A stretch of DNA of 64,000 nt from Marinomonas aquiplantarum (lineage in GTDB: Bacteria > Pseudomonadota > Gammaproteobacteria > Pseudomonadales > Marinomonadaceae), in NCBI RefSeq assembly GCF_003314975.1, contig NZ_QNRF01000007.1:1-64000 (forward strand), read 5' to 3'. The notes under the pieces are model-generated. The model was not told the DNA's origin. It saw nothing but the letters and a program-made list of their open reading frames with translations, and made no database searches. Made by a program: the position numbers and the translations under genes. Shown in pieces: positions 43,726 to 51,555 of the stretch; within the stretch, counting starts at the first letter, position 1; each line of letters starts with the position of its first letter.

Positions 43726-43830
43726 GCTGACATGCAACAGTTGCTGGCAAGGAAGCCGAGAAGCAAGGTTCAGCAGCAAGCGTCAGAGACGCCGCATGAC
43801 AGACAGTGACAACCGGAAGAGGAGGTTAAT

Positions 43831-44952
43831 ATGAGACTTGAACACGCAATACAAGCGCCCGACGAATACATGAAATTTCACATGGGCTACAGTTTGAACC
43901 AATTATTGGAACCCATAGGGGACAATGGCGTCGGGCAATCGGTCCGTCATAATGGCGTTTATACCAGCATCAAAGCGGCGCGCCAGTCCGATGACCCAAG
44001 CCTACCGTTAGGCGTTTGGACGCACGACTTGAGAGTCGCTGACTGGTCTCAGGTGAAAAGCATCGCCTTACAGGCCTTGGCCGAAAAAAGCAAAGACCTG
44101 CAACTGATGACCTGGCTATTTGAAGCCTCGATCCATCTTGACGGCTTTTCCGGCATCGCCCCAGCGACCATCTTGTTACAGCAAATGTGCGAACGTTACT
44201 GGGATACCATGTACCCGGAAATGCTCGATGGCGACATCGAATTTCGCACTAATCCGCTGAAATGGATTAACGACAAACTGACCCCAGTGATCAAAAGCTT
44301 ACCTATTACTCGGACCAATCTGGACGGTAACGAATGCAGTTGGAACGACTGGGAAAGTGCCCAATATTTTGAAAAAGTCACTCAGCAAGCAAAACACAAA
44401 AATGCCTGGGATGGTCCGACCCTGCAAGACCTCAAACAGCGCCTTATGCTCACCGAAACCAACGACTTTCAAAATCTATTATTGTCCTTGGAAGATGCTC
44501 TCAACAGCCTGAAATACCTGCAAGACTGGCTAGACGAGGTGTGTGGTCACGACGCCCCCAGTTTTGCCGACTTTACCGGGGTCTTGCAGCAGATTAGTGA
44601 CCTGATTGAATTAGAACTGAATCGCCGAGGCGTGAGATTTGCCAGTGCCGAGGAAGGGCAGGGAGCAAGTTCCGATGGCGCCTCAGACAGTGCAATGGGG
44701 GGCGATGGCAATAGTGACGGCAATGGCAATAATGGCGGCAATGGCCCCATTAGCAACCGAGACGAGGCTTTTACCGCCTTATATCGGGCCGCAGACTTCC
44801 TGCAACAAGACGACCCGCATTCCATCGTGCCTTACCTGATTTACACCGCCTGCGAATGGGGCCAACAAAGCGCGCCAGACCTGTATAAAGAAATCTTTCT
44901 GGTCAAAGGGGGGCAAATCAATCTGTTTGAGATCATGGGCATTGAGTCCTAG
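43831..44952 (+). CDS. tssA: T6SS protein TssA (ImpA family)
   Basis: A 373-residue protein with the ImpA N-terminal domain: HDLRVADWSQVKSIALQALAEKSKDLQLMTWLFEASIHLDGFSGIAPATILLQQMCERYWDTMYPE. A Gly/Asn/Asp-rich linker near residues 275-310 joins a short C-terminal domain (AFTALYRAADFLQQDDPHSIVPYLIYTACEWGQ). TssA caps the growing sheath end or primes its assembly. GAGGAGG precedes the ATG; the gap to tssM is 105 bases. It is the last core tss gene in the block, and no tssH follows. Confidence 0.93.
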   Translation: MRLEHAIQAPDEYMKFHMGYSLNQLLEPIGDNGVGQSVRHNGVYTSIKAARQSDDPSLPLGVWTHDLRVADWSQVKSIALQALAEKSKDLQLMTWLFEASIHLDGFSGIAPATILLQQMCERYWDTMYPEMLDGDIEFRTNPLKWINDKLTPVIKSLPITRTNLDGNECSWNDWESAQYFEKVTQQAKHKNAWDGPTLQDLKQRLMLTETNDFQNLLLSLEDALNSLKYLQDWLDEVCGHDAPSFADFTGVLQQISDLIELELNRRGVRFASAEEGQGASSDGASDSAMGGDGNSDGNGNNGGNGPISNRDEAFTALYRAADFLQQDDPHSIVPYLIYTACEWGQQSAPDLYKEIFLVKGGQINLFEIMGIES

Positions 44953-45012
44953 GCATTGAGTCTTAGCCAAGTGTTGGCATCGCCTGATAGACCCGGGTAT
45001 TAGAGCCATCTT

Positions 45013-45032
45013 ATGGGTAAAGTGTAACCCAT
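45013..45032. promoter_or_regulatory. enhancer-like site for the T6SS sigma-54 activator
   Basis: ATGGGT-N8-ACCCAT, a perfect palindrome with the same GGGT-N8-ACCC core as at 30537 and 51398, centred about 75 bases upstream of the -24 element. Confidence 0.68.
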
Positions 45033-45095
45033 ACTGAGATCATCTAAGTTAATGTAATTTATTGAAAGTAAAGGAAAAATTAAAATACTAAAAGT

Positions 45096-45111
45096 TGGCA
45101 ACCCTATTGCA
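45096..45111 (+). promoter_or_regulatory. sigma-54 promoter of the acidic-protein/GNAT genes
   Basis: TGGCA and TTGCA with exact GG..GC spacing. It lies 57 bases before the ATG at 45168. Confidence 0.83.
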
Positions 45112-45167
45112 ATATAAAACAAACAGCCCCAGGGGAACGATACCCAGGATACAAAAGGATCAAGATT

Positions 45168-45509
45168 ATGTCAGACGATATCGCATTTAAAATTCAATTA
45201 GGTTTGGTCTTGCCAAAGCTGGATGAACAACTTAAAGATCCAGTGACCGGCATATTGGAAGAAATCTTGGATTACCTGAGCAAGGGCACCTTGCCGGGCG
45301 AAGAGAAGCCCACGTTAGAAGACGTGAAAGCCTTATTCATGCAGGATTTGGACATCTTTTTAGACAAGACCGTATTGCCTGCCATCGACGCCAAATTAAA
45401 CCCGCCACCTGAGCCAGTTGCTGAGGCCGACGGAGAAGCGGAAGGAGAGGTGGAAGAGGGAGCTGAAGCCGACCCAGAAGAAGTGGCTGAGGCAGCAGAG
45501 GAAGAGTAA
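45168..45509 (+). CDS. small acidic T6SS-linked protein
   Basis: A 113-residue protein. The N-terminal 75 residues are helical (IAFKIQLGLVLPKLDEQLKDPVTGILEEILDYLSKG..VKALFMQDLDIFLDKTVLPAIDAKL), and the C-terminal 35 residues are almost only glutamate, alanine and proline. It is expressed from its own sigma-54 promoter directly behind the tss operon, which argues for a role in secretion: an effector chaperone, immunity-like protein or apparatus accessory. No family was recognised. The acidic tail could mimic nucleic acid or bind a basic partner. Confidence 0.75.
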   Translation: MSDDIAFKIQLGLVLPKLDEQLKDPVTGILEEILDYLSKGTLPGEEKPTLEDVKALFMQDLDIFLDKTVLPAIDAKLNPPPEPVAEADGEAEGEVEEGAEADPEEVAEAAEEE

Positions 45510-45586
45510 AGCGAAGCCGAACCGTAAAGCAAAGAACCAGTGTCATAATGAGAGGCTTACACTAACTAACAGGATGGGCAATAACC

Positions 45587-46666
45587 ATGGTTGCAGCCAG
45601 ACAAGGGTCAGACTACCCATTTTCGCAAGCCGCATTTGCTCAACCGCAAAATGAGTGGCTTGCTCAGCTGCAACAAGTGCAACAGCAGGGTGTGTACGCA
45701 CAAGACAGGCTTTATTGGTTACAGCAACTTAGAGCCTATGTCGATCAAGACAGATCGTTAGTGGAGTATCAATTGATGCTGGATCTGGCTCAGCGCTTAT
45801 GCGATTGGGTGATGGTGATTGAGATTGTGAACGCCATGCAATCCCATTACCCATTTGGTCAAAAGGATGAAGCGGCCATCACCTTACTATGTGCCTTAGC
45901 CGAAGCCTATTTCCAGCTTGGCGATTATGCTGCCGCCATCCATCTGTATAAAGGGGCTTTGCTGAGGTTTTATCAAAATAAACGGATTCTGGATGCTTAT
46001 TATTGGCTGACCGAAAAACGCCAACAGATGAACAAGCGTGATTTTCCAATGGCTCACGGGCGCAGGATGGGCCGCCAGACAGAGACAACTGAGCTGTATT
46101 TAACACCGTTGGAATCGCATCATATCCATGTGTTCCGATGGCTTTATATTCATCAGCAACAAGGGAGCAAATCCGTCGCGGAGTTATGCAATTTACCAAG
46201 CTTTGAGGATGATCAGCAGTGGTTTGACTGGCAACAAAACAACCAAACTATGCCCAATCACGATGTGTATGCCGTAATGCATCGAGAATGGGGCTTTATC
46301 GGCTCGGTTTGCTTAGAAGTGTTTCATGGTGTGGGCTTCTTTTATTACTGGTTAGGGCAAGACTTTCAGGGCTATGGTTTTGGGCCACAGGCGGTGTCTT
46401 TGTTGTTAGAGATTGGCGTCGAGCATAACGCCATGCATTCATGCTACGCCAAAGTATATGAGGACAATGATGCCTCACAAAAAGCCATAGAAAAATTAGG
46501 ATTTAGTGTCTTGCCGTTTCGACAGGCGGCGCCAGACGACAATGAAATACTCTATTATCTAGGCCCAGAACAAAGCGAAGCCGCGTGCCGTACCGAACTG
46601 GAAACCTTATACCGCGACATGGGTTCCCATATCGCGTTGCAACACAAGGTGTGGCTGGGTGAGTAA
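45587..46666 (+). CDS. TPR-like protein with C-terminal GNAT acetyltransferase domain
   Basis: A 359-residue two-domain protein. Residues about 15-160 are helical repeats resembling TPRs (ALAEAYFQLGDYAAAIHLYKGALLRFY). Residues 165-345 form a RimJ/RimL-like GNAT fold: YLTPLESHHIHVFRWL, GFIGSVCLEVFHGVGFFYYWLGQDFQGYGFGPQAVSLLLEIGV with the acetyl-CoA-binding Q-x-x-G-x-G/A loop, and CYAKVYEDNDASQKAIEKLGF. It lies 77 bases after the acidic protein and shares its sigma-54 promoter. It may acetylate a T6SS component or be a T6SS-linked modifier; a secreted effector is less likely without a delivery domain. Confidence 0.8.
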   Translation: MVAARQGSDYPFSQAAFAQPQNEWLAQLQQVQQQGVYAQDRLYWLQQLRAYVDQDRSLVEYQLMLDLAQRLCDWVMVIEIVNAMQSHYPFGQKDEAAITLLCALAEAYFQLGDYAAAIHLYKGALLRFYQNKRILDAYYWLTEKRQQMNKRDFPMAHGRRMGRQTETTELYLTPLESHHIHVFRWLYIHQQQGSKSVAELCNLPSFEDDQQWFDWQQNNQTMPNHDVYAVMHREWGFIGSVCLEVFHGVGFFYYWLGQDFQGYGFGPQAVSLLLEIGVEHNAMHSCYAKVYEDNDASQKAIEKLGFSVLPFRQAAPDDNEILYYLGPEQSEAACRTELETLYRDMGSHIALQHKVWLGE

Positions 46667-46786
46667 AAGGTAAAGAGATAGAGGGAAAGGGAAAGAAAGA
46701 GCGAGAGAGAAAGCACCGCAGCGATAAGAGACGTTACAGCTTAGGTTGTATTTAGGTTGTATTGAGGTGGCGTTGGGTTGAATGAT

Positions 46787-46836
46787 GGAAAAGAAGAGAA
46801 AAGAGAAAAGAGAAAAGAGAAGAGAGAAGAGAAAAA
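46787..46836 (+). repeat. polypurine AAAAGAG-type tract before the reverse transcriptase
   Basis: An almost uninterrupted purine run built from AAAAGAG/AAGAGAG units directly abuts the reverse-transcriptase start. It supplies an extended ribosome-binding-like region and is prone to slippage. Confidence 0.8.
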
Positions 46837-46839
46837 TTG

Positions 46840-47901
46840 ATGCTTGATGTGAGTCCGAATCTGCAACAAATCGTCAGCGACGCTGTATTAGAGCAGGCGT
46901 ATGACTGGTTATGCCATGCAAGGAAAGACAGCCATCATAATAATGATGTTTGGCATTTGCGCTTTCATTGGCATAAAGAGAAGGCGGCTATTCAGTCGAG
47001 CATATTGAATGGGAATTATTGTTTTGAGCCTTGTAGAACCATTTATCTTAATGGAGAAACCATTGGCATATGGTCAGCACGAGACGCACTCGTACTAAAA
47101 GCCTTAACTTTGGTATTAACGCCTTATTTGCTGCCAAGCCTAAGTAAAGACTGTTATCACTTAATAGGGCATGGTGGAGCAAAAGCCTGTGTTAGGGAAG
47201 TAAAAACAAGGGTAGAAGACTACAAATTTGTATGTCGGTCGGATGTGGACTCATATTATGCCACGATCAATCACCAAATATTGTTGAAGTTATTAGCAGA
47301 ACACATAGCAGATGTTGATGTTTTAGCTTTATTAGCCAAAATGCTGACGCGATTAGACAATCTAAATGGGCTTTTAAAGGAAAACTCTATTGGTATTGGC
47401 AAAGGCAATCCCCTTTCACCACTTTTAGGGGCGCTTTATTTGTTACAAATGGACAAGGCCATCGGCCAATATTGTGAAAAACAGGGTTTGCGATATTTTC
47501 GCTTTATGGATGATTGGCTGGTGCTGTGCAAAACACGCCATCAATTACGGCAAGTGGTGCGGATCATGAATCGGTGTTTGGAGGCGGTGAAACAAACTAA
47601 GCATCCCTTCAAAACGTATATTGGCAGAATCAAAAATAGTGGCTTTGATTTCTTAGGCTATCGAATCACGCCCGCTATAAAAGAAAAAGTCACCCTGGCG
47701 TGGAAAACCATCGCCAACCATATTGGCAGACTACAGCAGCTTTATGAGCAAGGTGCGACCGAAACACGCATTGCTGAGTATGTGAAACATTGGTTGCAGT
47801 GGGCACGTAGCGGGGTGGAGATAGATTTACAGCAGGTTCTCGAAGTGATTAAAACAAGTCGACTTGGGAGCGAGTTAGTAGAGAAGGGTGTTTGGGGTTA
47901 G
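46840..47901 (+). CDS. group-II-like reverse transcriptase
   Basis: A 353-residue RT with the catalytic blocks in order: CRSDVDSYYATINH (motif A aspartate), GIGKGNPLSPLLGALYL (block 4) and YFRFMDDWLVL (x-x-DD motif C), then GRIKNSGFDFLGYRI. The C-terminus RLQQLYEQGATETRIAEYVKHWLQWARSG is typical of free-standing group-II-like bacterial RTs. It lacks a maturase (X) domain, an HNH endonuclease and the SQ block of diversity-generating RTs, and no intron RNA is seen. The ATG at 46840 is used (a TTG precedes it). It lies among repeats and partial copies of its own 3' end. Function unknown; retro-mobility or defence are both possible. Confidence 0.88.
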   Translation: MLDVSPNLQQIVSDAVLEQAYDWLCHARKDSHHNNDVWHLRFHWHKEKAAIQSSILNGNYCFEPCRTIYLNGETIGIWSARDALVLKALTLVLTPYLLPSLSKDCYHLIGHGGAKACVREVKTRVEDYKFVCRSDVDSYYATINHQILLKLLAEHIADVDVLALLAKMLTRLDNLNGLLKENSIGIGKGNPLSPLLGALYLLQMDKAIGQYCEKQGLRYFRFMDDWLVLCKTRHQLRQVVRIMNRCLEAVKQTKHPFKTYIGRIKNSGFDFLGYRITPAIKEKVTLAWKTIANHIGRLQQLYEQGATETRIAEYVKHWLQWARSGVEIDLQQVLEVIKTSRLGSELVEKGVWG

Positions 47902-47910
47902 AGAGTTTTT

Positions 47911-47966
47911 GATCTGACTCCAAATATTAGATCTGACTCCAAATATTAGATCTGACCCCAAATATC
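47911..47966 (+). repeat. three tandem 19-bp repeats after the RT gene
   Basis: GATCTGACTCCAAATATTA occurs three times head to tail, the last with CTGACCCC. This belongs to the same CTGACCCC family as the palindrome at 9582. Confidence 0.88.
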
Positions 47967-47968
47967 TA

Positions 47969-48176
47969 GCGAACCATATCGACAAGCTACAGCAGTATTG
48001 TGAACAGGGTGCAACTCAACAACCCATCTCGAAGTCTGTGAACCACCGGTTGTAATTGGCACGTAGCAGTGGGAGAGATAAATTTGGACAAGGTTCCCAG
48101 GGTTATTCGACAGGGTAGTCTCTGAGGCTAGTGAGTGAAGAAAAGCATTTGAGATCAAGGCCCATGTGTGGGGATG
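47969..48176 (+). repeat. degenerate copy A of the RT gene 3' end
   Basis: GCGAACCATAT..CTACAGCAG and then GCACGTAGC..GAGATA and GTGTGGGG align with the last 200 bases of the RT gene, with many substitutions and small indels; reading frames are broken. This is an old duplicate. Confidence 0.75.
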
Positions 48177-48239
48177 GTTTTAATTTAACACTGACACTGA
48201 CCCCAAATGTTAAAACAATTGAAATAATAAGGAGCTAAT

Positions 48240-48473
48240 ATGTCCGGAAGAGACCCACAAGACAATCCAGTGGAGTATATGCTAAACGACCAGGCGACCC
48301 GGAGGGATTCGGCTCTATGGAAGGCAGCAGACGCCACCCAGGTGGCCGTGCGCGCACAGACTACTAAGGTAGCTGAAACAGTGATAGGTGGGGTTGTGGC
48401 GTTCGGCTCAGGTGTAAGACGCGGGGGCGCTGGTTCTATGATGGAGGCGAGCAAAGGAGACCGAGAAGAATAG
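48240..48473 (+). CDS. small ORF in the repeat region
   Basis: A 77-residue frame with AAGGAG eight bases before the ATG. It is rich in alanine, threonine and arginine (NDQATRRDSALWKAADATQVAVRAQTTKVAETVIGGVVAFGSGV), compatible with an amphipathic helix and a glycine-rich hydrophobic patch. It lies between copy A of the RT 3' end and the 20-bp repeat array. No family was recognised. The good ribosome site is the main argument for it. Confidence 0.5.
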   Translation: MSGRDPQDNPVEYMLNDQATRRDSALWKAADATQVAVRAQTTKVAETVIGGVVAFGSGVRRGGAGSMMEASKGDREE

Positions 48474-48783
48474 GTGAATAGTGAACTTAAACTACCCATG
48501 GTTTGGGCAAAGCACAGGCGTCAGAGCCGGATGTCACAAAAGTGGATGTGACAAGAACGCCCACCTTAAAAGAAAAGTTGAGTGGACCCCCACATTGGGG
48601 ATAAGCAGTATTATCAGGACACTCACCTTAAGTTTGGCTTGGGTGTCCTATTAAGGACTTGAACATACAACGCATTTAGCAGCATGGTTAGGCCCTGATG
48701 AGTTTTAACAGGACACCCATTTTAAATAGAAGTGATGAGTAATGAAGTTGTTTAGCGTGGATGTCCTATTAATACTATAAATA

Positions 48784-48974
48784 ATAGGATGTCGAATCAC
48801 GTCCGCAATAAAGGAAAAAGTGACCCTGGCGCGGAAAACCATCGCCAACCATATTGGCAGACTACAGCAGCTCTTTATGAGCAAGGTGCGACCGAAACAC
48901 GCATTGCTGAGTATGAGAAACATGGTTGCAGTGGGCACGTAGTGGGGTAGAGATAGATTTGGATGTGGTTCTCA
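48784..48974 (+). repeat. near-identical copy B of the RT gene 3' end
   Basis: About 190 bases from GTCGAATCACG to GTGGTTCTC match the RT gene from codon 267 onward with only scattered changes and three short indels that break the frame. It is much younger than copy A. It is bordered on both sides by the 20-bp repeat. Confidence 0.85.
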
Positions 48975-49547
48975 GCATGTTAACGGGACACCCACCTTAA
49001 GAAACCCCAAATGCCCGGATAGAACCTGGGGCTTAACAGGACACACACCATAAGGTGGCACCCCCCTCATCGGGAGATTTTAATGGGACGCCCAACTTGA
49101 ATTTGACTTGGGTGTCCTATCAAGTGGGTGTCCTATCAAGAAGTTAAACAGGACACCCACCTTAAGGGGCCTTAACAGGACACACATCTTAAGAGATGGT
49201 CTTAACAGAACACTCATCTTAAGAAGTCCGGTAGATCGCTCACTGAGGAAAGAGAGGTTTTAACGAGTCACCCACGGTGATGAACCAAAGGGAAGTGAAG
49301 AACATGGGATTTAACAGGCAACCCACATTAAGGGGCCAGTGAATTCGCTCGTTGAGCCACAACGTAGTATACCAGGACACGATCATTAAGCGGCCGGGAA
49401 TACGCACGGTGAAGCGCAAAATGCGATAACAGGACGACAACCTTAAGTAAGGAGTGAATAAGATAAAAGCGATAAAGACATTTAGCGTGGGTGTCCTATT
49501 AATATTATTTGACCCCAAATATTTAATGTTTAGCGGAGGATGGATGT

Positions 49548-49868
49548 ATGTCACATAGATCAGTTAGCCCAGGAAGATCCCCGGATAGTGAAGAGGTCGT
49601 CATGGCATTGCGGGATAGCGGCGCAATCCCTGATGAACATGAGGTGATGAGTGTTCTCCATTATAACTCAGTGCAAGACGTGCAGGCAGGTCGTACCGGC
49701 GGGGACTGGCAAGACTCAAGCGGGGCTCGACACAATCAGAACTCACAGATAGTAGTGGTGTACGACCACGCAACGAGACGAACGAAACTGGTGCACTCGC
49801 ATCAACGGGGCTCGCATCATAGTAGGACCGAATTAAGTATTTTAATGGGACACCCGAGTAAGCCTTGA
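49548..49868 (+). CDS. small ORF in the repeat region
   Basis: A 106-residue frame preceded by GGAGG twelve bases before the ATG. It is arginine- and serine-rich at the start (SHRSVSPGRSPDSEEVVMALRDSG) with a central strand QNSQIVVVYDHATRRTKLVHSH. Its last ten residues are encoded by a degenerate copy of the 20-bp repeat (ILMGHPSKP), so the repeat has replaced the original 3' end. It may be a gene fragment; no family was recognised. Confidence 0.5.
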   Translation: MSHRSVSPGRSPDSEEVVMALRDSGAIPDEHEVMSVLHYNSVQDVQAGRTGGDWQDSSGARHNQNSQIVVVYDHATRRTKLVHSHQRGSHHSRTELSILMGHPSKP

Positions 49869-50420
49869 CAGGGGATATATGGACGCTCAGGCTAGGTCAA
49901 GCGGCACATGGCCGAATCACACTTTTCAGGGTGATTTTTTACTTTCTAGGTTTAACAGGACACCCACCTTAAGGAGCGAGGATGTCACAGGAGCTGTTTA
50001 ACAGGACACCCACCTTAAGGATCCCGTGAACTCGCTCGTCGAATTTAACAGGACACCCACCTTAAGGGGCCTTAACAGGACACCCACCTTAAGGAGTGAG
50101 AACTGTTTAGGAGGACACCCATCTTAAAGTTTTAACAGGACACCCACCTCTACTCTACTTAACAGGACACCCATATTAAGAGGCCTCTGAATATGTTTGT
50201 TAAGCAAAATGGCTTTGCAATAATGAAGTGCACGAATATGCTCGCCGTTTAAATTCTCATGCTCCTGTTGAGTAGCCATTGCGTTAAGGAAGGAGTGATA
50301 TACCGATATCTAAAACTGATACTAAACTGATACTGCCGTAACGACATTGCTCTGCTTAACTGAAAGACCATTCGCATGAAAATGGTTAATGGATTTTAGT
50401 TATCAACAAAGGAGTAAGTT

Positions 50421-51320
50421 ATGGCGCTTTCTGTTCATCCTTCTATTGGTATTGCCCGACTAGGTAATGCTAATACCGATAATTTTGTATTAAATCCGAT
50501 CAAAATCGGTGGTCTTCCATACGAGCATGATGCTGATCTCAAACCGACAACGACTGTGGTCAACTTTAAAGATGAGGCAGGTTGTATACGCCGCCAAGGA
50601 CAAGTGTTTAAAGTGTTTGATACGTCTGATGAAGAATTAACCTTAGATTCACCGAATGTAAAAAACATCGAATGGACTGTGCATCTTGCGAATAAAAAAG
50701 CGGCTTGGTGCGAGTTTCGAGAGCTAAACGGCAACCTTCTTTATGGCCAATATAACAGTTATACGAATCGCGGTGTGCCGTGGCGAAATGCAAGCAAAGA
50801 GAGTTCAAGTGAGCGACAATCATTAATTATTGATTTAGGTCCTCGTGTCGTCAGCGGTATATTGTCTACTGTTGAAATCAGTATTTATAATATTCCAGCG
50901 ACATATTTGCACCCTTCCTATCCCTCTGGTGAGCTAAAGCAGGGGTCAAAGCACTTCAAAAGTTTGGGAACCTTGCGTACTGACCGCCAAGGTCGTCTTA
51001 TTGTGTTAGGTGGTTATGGTTTTGCGGGGGGGAATACGGATCTCAGCGGTTATGGCGGTGGAGATGATTGGTATGACGATATTTCCGATGGCTCTGTGAC
51101 TTGTTTCGTTACTTATAGTGATGACTCATCCGAAACCACGACGGCTTGGATGGTAGTTGGCTCGCCTGACTTTGCCCCCGAAATTGTGAATATCTCGACA
51201 CTAAGTGATACCTGTTTCGATGTTGGCGTGAGGAACTTCGACCTCGTACCAGATATGTACGACAGCGCGACAGGCAATTATGAATCAGATTACGTTGCTA
51301 ATTTCGACCGTGTCGTTTAG
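50421..51320 (+). pseudogene. lodA: truncated lodA (lysine epsilon-oxidase, N-terminal 299 codons)
   Basis: The 299-residue product is closely similar over its whole length to the N-terminus of LodA, the antibacterial lysine oxidase of Marinomonas mediterranea as I remember it (SVHPSIGIARLGNANTDNFVLNP, VVNFKDEAGCIRRQGQVFKVF, LGGYGFAGGNTDLSGYGGGDDWYDDISDGSV, SDYVANFDR). Full LodA is about 726 residues with the cysteine-tryptophylquinone residues in the missing C-terminal part. The frame ends two codons after ANFDR, exactly where a copy of the 20-bp repeat begins. No lodB partner is present. It therefore cannot be an active oxidase. An AAAGGAG ribosome site and an intact start remain. Confidence 0.88.
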
Positions 51321-51361
51321 CTTGGGTGTCCTGTTAAAACTTGCTTGAGTGTCTTGTTAAG
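51320..51361 (-). repeat. two inverted copies of the 20-bp repeat at the lodA break
   Basis: CTTGGGTGTCCTGTTAA and CTTGAGTGTCTTGTTAAG lie directly after the truncated lodA frame. They are the rightmost members of the repeat family in the window. Confidence 0.88.
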
Positions 51362-51395
51362 ATCAGATAAAGATCTTGTCATTAAGGAAATATAG

Positions 51396-51415
51396 CTGGG
51401 TCAAAATTGACCCAG
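51396..51415. promoter_or_regulatory. enhancer-like site for the T6SS sigma-54 activator
   Basis: CTGGGT-N8-ACCCAG, a perfect palindrome with the GGGT-N8-ACCC core, centred 93 bases upstream of the -24 element. Confidence 0.7.
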
Positions 51416-51496
51416 TTGGTCTTTTTCTACAGGTTTTTTTAAGGTTTTTTTTATCCTATTCGCTCCAATGCCTTGTGATATCTGGCTTTCCTGTTT

Positions 51497-51512
51497 TGGC
51501 ATTATTCCTGCT
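51497..51512 (+). promoter_or_regulatory. sigma-54 promoter of the vgrG operon
   Basis: TGGCA and TGCT with correct GG..GC spacing, 43 bases before the vgrG ATG. Confidence 0.8.
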
Positions 51513-51555
51513 CTTATCTCTTTATCATGACAGATAGGTAAGAGGCTGGGTTCTG

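Larger units (their letters stand above)
48550..50183. repeat. array of about 25 copies of a 20-bp repeat (AACAGGACACCCACCTTAA)
   Basis: Copies in direct orientation occur at about 48551, 48613, 48705, 48980, 49033, 49080, 49144, 49170, 49201, 49258, 49311, 49371, 49426, 49842, 49952, 49997, 50044, 50070, 50106, 50131 and 50158. Inverted copies (GGGTGTCCTATTAA) occur near 48639, 48756, 49106, 49124 and 49485, forming hairpins with the nearest direct copy. The closest matches cluster at 49950-50180. Several copies are followed by a second motif like GTGAATTCGCTCGTTGAG. Spacing is irregular (26 to several hundred bases), so it is not CRISPR. Confidence 0.9.

Noticed and set aside
43726..43830. 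Additional sigma-54 promoter before tssA
   Set aside because: TGGCA is present but no GC follows at the required -12 spacing, and no GGGT-N8-ACCC site is present.
46840..47901. Diversity-generating retroelement RT
   Set aside because: Block 4 reads GNPLSP rather than the SQ form, and no template/variable repeat pair or Avd gene was found nearby.
46840..47901. Group II intron
   Set aside because: There is no maturase or endonuclease domain, and no recognisable domain V hairpin flanks the gene.
48550..50183. CRISPR array
   Set aside because: Repeats are about 20 bp, occur in both orientations, vary in sequence, and are spaced 26 to hundreds of bases apart; no cas genes are present.
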